The position numbers and the translations under genes were made by a program. The notes beneath the pieces are model-generated. The model was given only the letters and a program-made list of their open reading frames with translations, ran no database searches and had not been told where the DNA came from. A DNA stretch of 64,000 nucleotides, from NCBI RefSeq assembly GCF_013348785.1, contig NZ_CP054691.1, positions 2,294,001-2,358,000 of the forward strand, given 5' to 3'. Positions 1 through 8,073 of this stretch are shown here, piece by piece. This DNA is from Gordonia sp. X0973. Lineage in GTDB: Bacteria > Actinomycetota > Actinomycetes > Mycobacteriales > Mycobacteriaceae. How positions within the stretch are numbered: the first letter of the stretch is position 1; each line of letters begins with the position of its first letter.

Positions 1-1074
1 GGCGATGACGACCGCGTGGCGGGAGTGGCGATGACCGCGATGGCAAGGCTGCTACTCAGCGCCGGACTGACCGGTCGCGGCGGCGCCGGATTCCCCACCG
101 GCGTCAAGGTCGCGATGGCACAGAAGCACCGCGCCGACCTGATCGTCAACGCCTGCGACGGCGAGCCCGGGTCCCGCAAGGACGCCTGGGTGATCGCCCA
201 CCGGCTGTCGCCGATGATGGGTGCCGCCCGCCAGCTGAGCGGCCGCGTCCGCATCGCGGCCCCGCACGGATCGGCCACCCTCGCTGCCGCGGAGCGCGCC
301 GGTGTCGAGACGATCGGCGTGCCGCACCGCTACGTCTCCTCCGAGGAGTCGTCGCTGGCCAGTCTCGCCGCCGGCGGCCTCGCCCGACCGGTGACGCGGT
401 TCTCCCCGTTGACCAGCGGTGTCGGCGGTCGGCGCCGGATCCCGCCCACGTTGGTCCTCAACGCCGAGACGGTGTGGCGGGCCGCCCAGATCATGGACCG
501 CGGAGTGCGATGGTTCCGGTCCCACGGAACCGATGCGGAGCCCGGTCCGCACCTGGTCACCCTGGGCGCCGGGGTCGCCGCCCCCGGCGTCTACGAGGCC
601 GAGGCGGGATCATCCGTCGACGACGTCGTCGGCCTCGGCGGCGGACCGGTCGGGCCGGTGCTGGCCGTGTGGTTGGGCGGGCTCGGCGGCGGGTTCCTCG
701 GCGCCCACGAGACGCGGACGCCCTGGTCGCGCTCGGGTACGAGGGCATTCGGGTTCGGCCCGGGTGCTGGCGTGGTGAGCCTCGTCGACGCCCGACTCGA
801 TCCCTGGGAACTGGTCGCCGACGCCCTCGGGTACGCGGCCGGCGAGACCTCTGGCCAATGCGGACCCTGCCGGTTCGGGGTGCCGGCGCTGCACCGCGAC
901 ATCCTCGCCGCGCGGCGACATCCCGCCTGGGACTCCGACGACGGACTCGCCCGACGGTTGGACCTGCTGGCCGAGCGGGGAGCCTGCCGGTTCCCGGACG
1001 GGATCGCGGGCTTCGTCCGGTCGGCGCTGCGCGTCTTCGGCCCCGTCGACGGGCGGGTCCACCCGTGGCACTAA
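1..1074 (+). CDS. NuoF-like NADH-binding flavoprotein (5' end may lie outside window)
   Basis: Resembles the 51-kDa NADH/FMN subunit of complex I (NuoF) and related stand-alone diaphorase subunits, which pass electrons from NAD(P)H via FMN to iron-sulfur proteins. Visible motifs are the FMN glycine loop GRGGAGFPTG near the start, the NACDGEPGSRKD segment, a mid-protein SLBB-like region, and a C-terminal cluster-binding segment SGQCGPCR followed by GACRFPDG. In NuoF the cluster motif normally reads SCGxCxPCR; here the first cysteine is serine, leaving three of four ligands. The frame is open to base 1; the first in-window start is a GTG at 16, so it may be 5'-truncated. Its stop overlaps the ferredoxin start, so the two are probably translated together. 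A complex I subunit is unlikely because no other nuo gene is adjacent. Confidence 0.8.
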   Translation, partial: GDDDRVAGVAMTAMARLLLSAGLTGRGGAGFPTGVKVAMAQKHRADLIVNACDGEPGSRKDAWVIAHRLSPMMGAARQLSGRVRIAAPHGSATLAAAERAGVETIGVPHRYVSSEESSLASLAAGGLARPVTRFSPLTSGVGGRRRIPPTLVLNAETVWRAAQIMDRGVRWFRSHGTDAEPGPHLVTLGAGVAAPGVYEAEAGSSVDDVVGLGGGPVGPVLAVWLGGLGGGFLGAHETRTPWSRSGTRAFGFGPGAGVVSLVDARLDPWELVADALGYAAGETSGQCGPCRFGVPALHRDILAARRHPAWDSDDGLARRLDLLAERGACRFPDGIAGFVRSALRVFGPVDGRVHPWH

Positions 1075-1328
1075 TCCCCAGACTTCCCCGTATCCGCCCG
1101 GCCCGGCGTCGGTATCGCGTCGTGATCGACCGCACCGCGTGCACCGGCCGCACGGCGTGCGCCCATCTGCTCGCCGGTGCGATCGAGCGCGACGAATGGG
1201 GGTATCCCATCGTCGTCGATCCCCGGCCCGACCGGCGCGAAGCCGCCATCGCGGCGGCGCTATGCCCAGACGGCGCGCTTCACGTGTTGTCCGACGACGA
1301 TCACCACCAGACAAGGAGACCAAGGTGA
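1065..1328 (+). CDS. Small single-cluster ferredoxin, [3Fe-4S] type
   Basis: An 87-residue protein with the spacing of actinobacterial P450/oxygenase ferredoxins: Cys-x5-Cys in ACTGRTAC near residue 27 and a later Cys-Pro in ALCPDGAL near residue 72. Three cysteines are visible in the usual positions, which fits a [3Fe-4S] cluster rather than [4Fe-4S]. The start is a GTG inside the last codons of the upstream flavoprotein gene, with a 10-base overlap. The natural role would be to accept electrons from that flavoprotein and deliver them to an oxygenase or reductase, but no such partner is in the window. The C-terminal tail is acidic then basic (DDDHHQTRRPR). The family call is sound; the partner is unknown. 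Confidence 0.8.
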   Translation: MALIPRLPRIRPARRRYRVVIDRTACTGRTACAHLLAGAIERDEWGYPIVVDPRPDRREAAIAAALCPDGALHVLSDDDHHQTRRPR

Positions 1329-1405
1329 CCTTCTTCCACGCGTTTCAGAACCTGCTCTATTGGCTCGACGGCGGATTCCTGGGCTACGGCGGCTACGGGA
1401 GCTGA
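1325..1405 (+). CDS. 26-residue Tyr/Gly-rich microprotein in the ferredoxin operon
   Basis: A short frame starting with GTG that overlaps the ferredoxin stop as GTGA. A strong ribosome-binding site, AAGGAG, lies eight bases upstream inside the ferredoxin gene. The product has an aromatic, amphipathic N-terminal half (FFHAFQNLLYWLD) and a glycine/tyrosine-rich tail (GGFLGYGGYGS). It has no cysteine and no signal peptide. The tight coupling and good Shine-Dalgarno argue that it is translated. It could be a small subunit or stabiliser of the flavoprotein-ferredoxin pair, a peptide substrate for modification, or a spurious frame. I do not recognise a family. Confidence 0.5.
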   Translation: MTFFHAFQNLLYWLDGGFLGYGGYGS

Positions 1406-1487
1406 CCCTTCGCCGGCGACCTCGCCACCCCGATAGTCGGCCTTCACCGTGTTAAACTTCCGGGCCGGATCGGGTCAGGAGGGTTGG

Positions 1488-2153
1488 ATGGAGGCAGTAC
1501 CGCCGACAGTCGAGCCCCACCCCCGTGCCGCCGCGATGTTCGGCCGGGTCCTCTCGGACTCCGCAGCCGGCCCCGACGCCGACGACGAGATCCGCTCGCG
1601 GATCCTCGATGCGGCGCGGGACCAGTTCAGCGCCATCGGCGTCCGCCACTCGACGATGGACGACGTGGCGCGCCGGGCCGGCGTCGCCCGGATCACCGTG
1701 TACCGCCGCTTCCCGACGAGGGACGCCCTGGTCGAACAGGTCACCCTCCGCGAATACCGGCAGTATTTCGACCAGTTCCTCGTCGACATCCGCAAGGCGA
1801 AGACGGTCGAGGACCGCGTGGTGCTGGGCTTCGTCAGTTCGCTGCGCGCCATTCGCGGCAATCCGATAGTCCAGGGGCTGCTGACCGCCGAACCCGATCT
1901 CCTGGCGCACACGATGGTGGGCGACGACGGCGGCTTGGTCGCCGTGGTGCGCCGGTTCGTCGCCAACCAGTTGCGCCGCGAGCAGGACGCCGGACAGGTC
2001 GCGGCGACCGTCGACGTCGACCTCGTCGCCGAGATGATGGTGCGCATCTCGGCGTCGTTCCTCACCACCCCGAGCGAGATCGTCGACATCGACGACGAGC
2101 AGCAGCTCGCCGACATCGCGCGCCGATTCCTGGTGCCGATGCTGGCGGTCTGA
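1488..2153 (+). CDS. TetR/AcrR-family transcriptional regulator
   Basis: A 221-residue protein with a TetR-type DNA-binding domain at about residues 35-82. The helix-turn-helix core reads TMDDVARRAGVARITVYRRF, typical of the family; the rest is the variable ligand-binding domain. The ATG at 1488 is preferred to the GTG at 1449 because AGGAGG sits five bases upstream of it. It lies downstream of the flavoprotein-ferredoxin operon on the same strand and may control that operon, as TetR genes often act locally; this is inference. Its stop abuts the convergent GntR stop with no spacer. The ligand cannot be deduced. Confidence 0.85.
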   Translation: MEAVPPTVEPHPRAAAMFGRVLSDSAAGPDADDEIRSRILDAARDQFSAIGVRHSTMDDVARRAGVARITVYRRFPTRDALVEQVTLREYRQYFDQFLVDIRKAKTVEDRVVLGFVSSLRAIRGNPIVQGLLTAEPDLLAHTMVGDDGGLVAVVRRFVANQLRREQDAGQVAATVDVDLVAEMMVRISASFLTTPSEIVDIDDEQQLADIARRFLVPMLAV

Positions 2154-2864
2154 CTACCGCGCCGAAGCCCGTGCCTGGACCCCTTCGGCGTCGGCCGCGG
2201 AACCGTCCCAGAACCCGCGGAGTTCGAGTTCCCGGATCAGCCGCTCGCGGGCGTCGATGAACCGGTTGTGGATCTCGGCGCTGATCGCCTCGGCATCGCC
2301 GTTGGCCAGGTGTCCGATGAGACGACGATGGCTGACCACCGCCTGCCTTCCCCACTCCTTGTCCTCGACGTAGAGCGAGTAGGGCGTGTACTTGGTGGCC
2401 GCCACGAGGAACCAGGCCAATTTCCTGCTGTTCGCCGCCAGGTGGATCGCCCGGTGGAATTGGTATTCGCGGTCGAGGACCACCTCCGCATCGCCGCGGT
2501 CGACCGCCTCCTCGAACTCGTCCACGATCGTCGTGAGCGCGCCGAGGTCGATGCTCGCGTTCCGCGCGGCGTGCACCGCCAGGCGCGCGGAGAGTTGCGA
2601 TTGCATCCAGAAGATGTCGACGATGTCGTGCCGGGAAATCTCCTCGACGATGAACCCGCGATGGGGCGCCGAGCGGACCAGCCCCTCGCCGCGAAGGGTG
2701 ACCAGGGCCTCCCGGACCGGCGTGACGCTGCAACCGAGTTCGTTGGCGACGTCGTCGAGCCGGATGAACGCTCCCGGGCGGATCTCGCCGGTAAGGATGC
2801 GCGTCCTCAAGTCACCGGCGACCTCATCGGTCAGTTGTGTCCTGCGCAAGCCTGCGTTGTTCAC
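2154..2864 (-). CDS. GntR-family regulator, FadR subgroup (FCD domain)
   Basis: A winged-helix domain (about residues 8-72, containing LGCSVTPVREAL and GEGLVRSAPHRGF) is followed by an all-helical FCD ligand-binding domain. Candidate FCD metal/ligand residues are in REYQFHRAIH, VSHRRLIGHL and EIHNRF. The GTG at 2864 is chosen because GAAGGGA lies just upstream; an upstream GTG at 2906 lacks a ribosome-binding site. It sits about 100 bases downstream of the mce-linked DUF2236 gene on the same strand. M. tuberculosis Mce1R is also a FadR-type GntR protein that represses its mce operon, so this is a candidate local regulator, possibly sensing an acyl compound. That role is inferred from position and family only. 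Confidence 0.85.
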   Translation of the reverse strand: MNNAGLRRTQLTDEVAGDLRTRILTGEIRPGAFIRLDDVANELGCSVTPVREALVTLRGEGLVRSAPHRGFIVEEISRHDIVDIFWMQSQLSARLAVHAARNASIDLGALTTIVDEFEEAVDRGDAEVVLDREYQFHRAIHLAANSRKLAWFLVAATKYTPYSLYVEDKEWGRQAVVSHRRLIGHLANGDAEAISAEIHNRFIDARERLIRELELRGFWDGSAADAEGVQARASAR

Positions 2865-2967
2865 TCGAATCCCTTCGCATCGCCCCGGTGTCCCATTCTC
2901 CCGCACGTCGGCCGGTATGTCCGGGACCGGGGTGGCGCACCCCGCGAGCGCCCGCCCGGCCCGGACA

Positions 2968-3897
2968 TCAGATCATGTCCTTGTGATGCCTCATCCGGTA
3001 TTGCAGATCCTTCATGAGGATCCGGGTTCCGCCCTGTCGGATGACCTTCGGCAGGAACTTGTTGACGATCGAGACGAAGGTGAAGAGGTGCTGGAATCGA
3101 CGCCGGTCGTCCTCGGTCCACTCCAGTCCCAGCTGCCGGTGGAACAACGGGGGCAGGAACCCGATCGTCAGGAACCGGAGCAGGTTGACGAACGGCAGCC
3201 GGATCAGCGGGTTGATCATCTTCAAGTCGACCAGGTCGTTCATGAAGTCGCAGGTGGTGTCGTCGATGACGACGCGCTGGCAGGCGACGTTCCAGTAGTG
3301 GTCGAAGTCTTTGCGCGTCGCCGGCCACATGTCGTCGGGTACTTGCAGGGTCGTGCCGAGTGTCTTGGCCGATTGGTAGAACTCCTCCGCGTCGGCCTCG
3401 TCCATGACGCCGTGCAGGAGCTGGTGGGAGTCCTCGACGCCGATGAACAGGCAGGCCGCGACCCACATCTGGAGTTCGCGGTTGAAGGCGTTGTACTTCA
3501 CCGGGCTCTGCGCATCGGACTTGACGTGGCGGTGCGCGGAGTTGACGGCCTCGCGGAACGCCTCCTTCTCCTCGTCGGTGCCCAGCACCGCGACAGCGAG
3601 GTACTGCGAGGTGGTGCGCGCCCGCTTCCACGGGTGCTTCATGAGGGCCCCGGACTCGACCTTGCTCTCCATCACCCCGTAGGCGACCTCCGGCCAGCCG
3701 AGTTGCATGACGACGTTGGCGGCGGCCCCGGCCAGCGACCAGAAGTCGATCGCCTCGGAGATCTGCGCGGGTTTGCGCAGACTCGTGACGCGGCGCTTGC
3801 GCGTCGTGATCTCGATCCTGGTGTCCTGCGTGCGCAGCTCGGGTGTCGTGTGGTCGATGTCGGGCGTGTACTTCAACGCGTGCTCGGCCATTCCCAT
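2968..3897 (-). CDS. DUF2236 / MpaB-type oxygenase family protein
   Basis: A 309-residue protein of the DUF2236 family, which includes the haem-containing latex-clearing protein Lcp and the oxygenase-like domain of MpaB. Features fitting the family are the SAHRHVK stretch, the NAFNRELQMWVAACLFIG segment, and a hydrophobic C-terminal part. No signal peptide is visible. The ATG at 3897 has a strong GAGAAGGAG ribosome-binding site. It follows the Mce-associated protein gene by 43 bases on the same strand and so probably belongs to the mce transcript. A lipid- or terpenoid-directed oxidation coupled to uptake is a reasonable guess, but the substrate is unknown. Confidence 0.8.
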   Translation of the reverse strand: MGMAEHALKYTPDIDHTTPELRTQDTRIEITTRKRRVTSLRKPAQISEAIDFWSLAGAAANVVMQLGWPEVAYGVMESKVESGALMKHPWKRARTTSQYLAVAVLGTDEEKEAFREAVNSAHRHVKSDAQSPVKYNAFNRELQMWVAACLFIGVEDSHQLLHGVMDEADAEEFYQSAKTLGTTLQVPDDMWPATRKDFDHYWNVACQRVVIDDTTCDFMNDLVDLKMINPLIRLPFVNLLRFLTIGFLPPLFHRQLGLEWTEDDRRRFQHLFTFVSIVNKFLPKVIRQGGTRILMKDLQYRMRHHKDMI

Positions 3898-3940
3898 CGT
3901 GTTCTCCTTCTCTTGACCTGGTGATTGTCGACCTGGCGGC

Positions 3941-4591
3941 TCAGACGGTCTGCACGTCGTCGACCAGCCAGCGGCCGTCGTGGTGCTGCAGCTTCACGAC
4001 CATCCGATACGGCTGGCTCTTGCCGTCGGGTGCGACGACGTTGCGGGCCTTCTGGTTGACGAACAACACCGCCGTCGCCTTGTCCCCGTCCAGCGACTCG
4101 ACCGCCGCGTGGGTGACCTCGGCCGTCGCCACCCCCTTCCCGTTCGAGACGATCTCGGTCAGCGCCTTGACCATCTCGTCGTACTTCTTGCCGAAGTCCT
4201 CGGTCGACATCGCCGTGATCGCCTGGCGGTTCTTGTCCAGATCCCGGTAGTCGAAGCTCGACAGTTTGACCGCGTAGTCGCTGGCGACCTGCGCCACCTG
4301 GGTCCGTGCGGCCGCCGAGTCGTCGGGGGCGGTGAAGTAGTGGAAGCCGAAGAATCCGGTCGCCGCGACGAACAGGGCGAGCAGACCGGCGAGCACGATC
4401 ACCGTGCGGTTGCCGCCGGCGCGGGCCGCGACCTGCTTCTTCGGTGCGACGGCGGCCCTCGCCGTCGTGCCGGAGGGACGCTTGCGTTGGGTGGGCGCCG
4501 AGCGGATTGCCGCGCCGCGGCGTTTCACCCTCGTCTGGGCGGTCTCGGCGTCCAGGTCGACGTCTTCCGCGTCGATGGTGTCATTTGCCAT
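3941..4591 (-). CDS. Mce-associated membrane protein (Mas/VirB8-like)
   Basis: A 216-residue protein with a basic cytoplasmic N-terminus, one membrane segment at about residues 61-83 (TVIVLAGLLALFVAATGFFG), and an extracytoplasmic domain of about 130 residues resembling the VirB8/NTF2-like fold of Mce-associated proteins. Such proteins follow mceF in mycobacterial mce operons and stabilise the importer. The start at 4591 overlaps the end of mceF by 11 bases and is preceded by AAAGGA. Only one mas gene is present here, whereas several M. tuberculosis mce operons carry more than one. Confidence 0.85.
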   Translation of the reverse strand: MANDTIDAEDVDLDAETAQTRVKRRGAAIRSAPTQRKRPSGTTARAAVAPKKQVAARAGGNRTVIVLAGLLALFVAATGFFGFHYFTAPDDSAAARTQVAQVASDYAVKLSSFDYRDLDKNRQAITAMSTEDFGKKYDEMVKALTEIVSNGKGVATAEVTHAAVESLDGDKATAVLFVNQKARNVVAPDGKSQPYRMVVKLQHHDGRWLVDDVQTV

Positions 4592-5810
4592 TTCGGGTCC
4601 TTTCGAGCAGTTCTTTCCACATCTGGAGGAGTTCGGCGCCGTTGGGGACGAGCACCGGATCGGTGACCGTCGGCGGGCCGGACGGTGCGCCGGGCGAACG
4701 CCAATCACGTGTGCCGAGATCGTTGGGGCGTGGCGCGTTGACCGCGCCGCGCTGGCCGTATCCGTCTCCCGGCGGGCAGTAGCGAGCCAGGTTCGGCACC
4801 GACGGACTCAGGTCGCCGACGGTCCGACGCGGCTGGTCGTAGAACAGGCAGACCGGGCCCTGCGTGCCGATGAGCGCGAAGTCGGCGCGGTCCCCCTTGA
4901 CGATCGAGCGCAGGTCGATGAGTCCTTGGGGAATGGTCTGCAGGCCGGTGCGCAACGAGGCCGACCGGTCGCTGATGATCGGTTCCACCGCCACGAGGTT
5001 CGCCAACACCGAGCCGAAGGTGCCGCGGTACTTGTCGAACAGGCGCTGCGCGTGTTGCAGCGCCTTGGGCGAATGGTCGAGCAGGTACACGAAGACCGGC
5101 TGATTCGCATTGAGCTGGCCGGCGAAGGACGCGGCCGAGCGCATTCCGCTCTCGAAACTCTCGATGGTGGCCCCCATCGCACCCAGCACGTCGAGCCAGT
5201 CGGAGAGCAGGCCGCGCAGCAGCGGCGCGTTCTTGGCGACGACGCGGGCCAGCGCCGAGCCGTTGGCGACGAGGGTCGCCAACGAATCGCCGTTCGCGCC
5301 GAACGCCTGGTACAGCTCCGTGCCGATCGTGGCCACCGATCCACCGCGGAAGGTCTCGAGCACCCTGGCCGCCTCCGCGATGATCGCGTCCATCTGGATG
5401 GGCTGTTTGTCCGCCGGTGCCGAAATGGCATCGCCGCTGTGCAGATAGGGACCGGAATCGGTATTGGGGACGATGTCGACGCTCTGGATGCCGGCCATCG
5501 ACGCCATCGTCACCTGGAGATACGAGTCGGCGGGCACCCGGGTGTTGCCGCGCAGGACCAGATCGATCCGGGCACCGTGGCCGTCGGGATCCAGTGACGT
5601 GGATTCGACGGTGCCGACGTCGACGCCGCGCAGCGTCACCCCCGTGCCGGCGGTGAGACCGAAGGCGTTGTCCATGCTCGCGTGCAGCCGCACTTTGGAG
5701 CCGAATCCCTCCGGCCCGGCGATGAAGTTGATGCCGAACGGGATCACGATCGCCGAGACGATCAGGAAGATCACGAATTGCAGTGAGCCGGTGGGGAGTC
5801 TGTCTCTCAT
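4581..5810 (-). CDS. mceF: Mce family protein MceF
   Basis: A 409-residue Mce subunit: an N-terminal membrane anchor at about residues 10-30 (LQFVIFLIVSAIVIPFGINF), an MCE beta-barrel domain (about 38-115, containing GVTLRGVDVGTVES), a long helical region, and a proline-rich tail. Six different Mce proteins form a hetero-hexameric tunnel that carries lipids across the periplasm to the YrbE permeases. Two cysteines near the C-terminus (PVCLFYDQP and RYCPPG) match the paired C-terminal cysteines of the other subunits here. It is the last of the six mce genes and starts at an ATG that overlaps the mceE end by four bases. Confidence 0.92.
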   Translation of the reverse strand: MRDRLPTGSLQFVIFLIVSAIVIPFGINFIAGPEGFGSKVRLHASMDNAFGLTAGTGVTLRGVDVGTVESTSLDPDGHGARIDLVLRGNTRVPADSYLQVTMASMAGIQSVDIVPNTDSGPYLHSGDAISAPADKQPIQMDAIIAEAARVLETFRGGSVATIGTELYQAFGANGDSLATLVANGSALARVVAKNAPLLRGLLSDWLDVLGAMGATIESFESGMRSAASFAGQLNANQPVFVYLLDHSPKALQHAQRLFDKYRGTFGSVLANLVAVEPIISDRSASLRTGLQTIPQGLIDLRSIVKGDRADFALIGTQGPVCLFYDQPRRTVGDLSPSVPNLARYCPPGDGYGQRGAVNAPRPNDLGTRDWRSPGAPSGPPTVTDPVLVPNGAELLQMWKELLERTRNGK

Positions 5811-6922
5811 CGCGGACCCCGCTCTCGCGGCGAACGATGGGCCTGGCGGCGCGGCGACCGGTGGGCCTGGTGGTCCCCCCATAACCCGCCGCTCAGCACG
5901 TCCCCGAGTTCGCCCGGTGTCGGCAGTGGTTGCCCGGACCCGAGGATTCCCCCGGTGATGATCTTGTCGATCCCGCCCGGGATGTCGAGCGCGCCGTCGA
6001 ACACCAGGTAGTCGCCGCGGATGGCTCGAGAGAAGTTCCGCATGAACGAGTTCATATTCGCCAAGGTCTGGCCGACGCCCGAGTTGAACGCCGCCAGGGA
6101 GTCGACGAGGGCGGCCGCGTCGGGCACCAACTCGTCGAGCCGCTGCTGGCGTCCCTTCGTGACGGCGTCGAGGTTGACGGCCAGGCTGGTCGTCTGCCCC
6201 ATCAACGCCGCGATCCGGTCGCGTTGGGCGGCGAGGACGGTGACCGCGCGCGGCGTCTCGTCGAGGAATGCCTCGATCTGCCGTTGCCTGGCCACCATCA
6301 GGTCCGTCGCGTCGGCGGCGACGCGCATCGCCCGGTTGAAGTCCGAGGTGTACCGCGAGGAACGGGTCAGCAATCGGTTGAGCGTGTCGATCAGCTCGCC
6401 GACGCGATCGGATCGAGTCGCGAACGCCGTGTTCAGGCTGGCCATCACCGACTGCAGTTGGCGCATCCCGCTCCCGGTGAGCACGTTGCCCATCGCCGCG
6501 AGCGTGCCCTCGACCTGCGGCCCCACCGAGGTGTGGTCGGCGGGGACCCGGCTGCCCGCCACCAGCCGCCCGTGGGGCGACGACGGGGCCTGCAGACGGA
6601 CGAACGGCGTGCCCAGCGCGGTCGGCACCTCGACGGCAGCGGTCACGTTCTCCGGCAGGTCGACCGCCTTCTTCAGCGACATGGTCACCCGCGCCTGACC
6701 GTTGACCAGCGATACATCGGTGACGCTGCCGACCACCTGTTGCCCGTTGACGACGTCGGCACCGTTGACCACCCCGTCGGCGGTGACCATGTCGGCGGTG
6801 ACGTCGAAGGTGTTCCGCACGCCCCCGACCGGGACATCCTGCAATCCGACCCCGCACCCGGCCGTGCCGAGGGCTACGGCGACCGCCGCACAGGCAGACG
6901 GAATCCTTGTCCGACGGTTCAC
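5807..6922 (-). CDS. mceE: Mce family lipoprotein MceE (LprK-like)
   Basis: A 371-residue protein. The N-terminus has a short basic region, a hydrophobic stretch and a lipobox (GTAGC, Cys about 23), as expected for the MceE/Lpr subunit that anchors the Mce complex by a lipid. The MCE domain follows (about residues 40-120), then coiled helical segments. The GTG at 6922 has GGAGGG upstream and overlaps the mceD stop as GTGA. The C-terminus is basic with a repeated HRSPR motif. It works with MceA-F and the YrbE permeases in lipid import; the transported lipid is not evident. Confidence 0.92.
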   Translation of the reverse strand: MNRRTRIPSACAAVAVALGTAGCGVGLQDVPVGGVRNTFDVTADMVTADGVVNGADVVNGQQVVGSVTDVSLVNGQARVTMSLKKAVDLPENVTAAVEVPTALGTPFVRLQAPSSPHGRLVAGSRVPADHTSVGPQVEGTLAAMGNVLTGSGMRQLQSVMASLNTAFATRSDRVGELIDTLNRLLTRSSRYTSDFNRAMRVAADATDLMVARQRQIEAFLDETPRAVTVLAAQRDRIAALMGQTTSLAVNLDAVTKGRQQRLDELVPDAAALVDSLAAFNSGVGQTLANMNSFMRNFSRAIRGDYLVFDGALDIPGGIDKIITGGILGSGQPLPTPGELGDVLSGGLWGDHQAHRSPRRQAHRSPRERGPR

Positions 6923-8073
6923 CGCGGTCCCTCCGGCCGGTTGGGCAGCTGTCCGCCGGTGATCGCCGAGACGATGCCGAAGGGATCGGAGCTGGAGATG
7001 GGGAACCCGATCGGATTGGTCAGACCGGCGCCGATGCATATCGGCATCGGGAACCGGTCGCACAGCGGCTTGAGGGTCTTGAACTGCGTCAGCGTGGTCG
7101 AGACGTTCAGCCTGATCCGGCCACGGCGGTCGGGCCCGACCGTGCTGGACAGGTTCTGCATCATGAGCGGTGCGAGGTCCATGAACTCGGCGAATCCGGC
7201 GCGGTTGGCCGTCAGGACCCGGCCGAGTTCGTCGAGGTTGCTCGCGACGACGCCGACGTCGTTGCCGTGGGTCGTGACGAAGGCGTTGATCTGGTCGAAC
7301 ACCACCCGCAAGTCCTTGATCGGCGTCGCGACGTCCTGATTGGCGGCCTGCCACTGGGTGGAGAGATCCCCCATCGACCGGATGAGTCCGTCGAGTGAGA
7401 CCTGCTTGGCCCGGAACGTCGCCATCAGTCGGTCGAGGCTTTCGATGAGTGCGCCGATGTCGTCGGCACGGGCACCGAAGACGCCGCTGGCCGCGGACAT
7501 CTCGGTGAGCGCCTGGTTGAACTCGGTGCCCCGCCCCTGCCACGACTGCGCCGTCCGATTCAGCAGCGCGCCGACGTCGGTGGCGCCGGGGCCGTCGCCC
7601 GGGCCGAGGATGGCGGTGAGCGTTCCGAGACTGCCCATCAACTGGTCGAAGCTGATCGGCGCCTTGGTGCGGCCCCGGGGGATCGTGTCACCGTCGCCGA
7701 ACTTGGGGCCGGTCGTGTAGGCCGGGGCCAGGTCCAGGTGCCGGTCGCTGATGACCGAGGGGTTGAGCACGTTGGCGCGCACGTCGGCCGGCAGGTCGAT
7801 GCTCGACGGCAGGGTCATCACGACGTGGACGTAGTCGCCGCGCGGCTCGAGCTTCTCCACCCGGCCGACCGGCACGCCGAGGATGGTCACCTTCGATCCC
7901 TCGTAGAGCCCGTTGACGAAGGCGAAGTCGGCGCCGATGGTGCGGATCTGCGGGTTGCGCAGCACGAAATACCAGCCGCTGTAGACCAACGCGGCGACCA
8001 ACACCAACGCCGTCAACACGCGGCCGCCGTAGCGCTTGCGGACCCGGACTTCGCGGACTTGGCGAAATGTCAT
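6919..8073 (-). CDS. mceD: Mce family protein MceD
   Basis: A 384-residue Mce subunit. A basic N-terminus (VRVRKRYGG) precedes a membrane anchor (about residues 19-37), then the MCE domain with GSKVTILGVPVGRVEKLEP (about 58-76), a long predicted-helical region, and a hydrophobic tail. A cysteine pair occurs near the C-terminus (LKPLCDRFPMPICIG). The ATG overlaps the mceC stop as ATGA. It is a structural component of the lipid-importing tunnel; its individual function cannot be separated from that of the complex. Confidence 0.92.
   Translation of the reverse strand: MTFRQVREVRVRKRYGGRVLTALVLVAALVYSGWYFVLRNPQIRTIGADFAFVNGLYEGSKVTILGVPVGRVEKLEPRGDYVHVVMTLPSSIDLPADVRANVLNPSVISDRHLDLAPAYTTGPKFGDGDTIPRGRTKAPISFDQLMGSLGTLTAILGPGDGPGATDVGALLNRTAQSWQGRGTEFNQALTEMSAASGVFGARADDIGALIESLDRLMATFRAKQVSLDGLIRSMGDLSTQWQAANQDVATPIKDLRVVFDQINAFVTTHGNDVGVVASNLDELGRVLTANRAGFAEFMDLAPLMMQNLSSTVGPDRRGRIRLNVSTTLTQFKTLKPLCDRFPMPICIGAGLTNPIGFPISSSDPFGIVSAITGGQLPNRPEGPR

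Noticed and set aside
2141..2160. Terminator at the TetR/GntR junction
   Set aside because: The inverted repeat has only five-base arms around overlapping stop codons, too weak to call.
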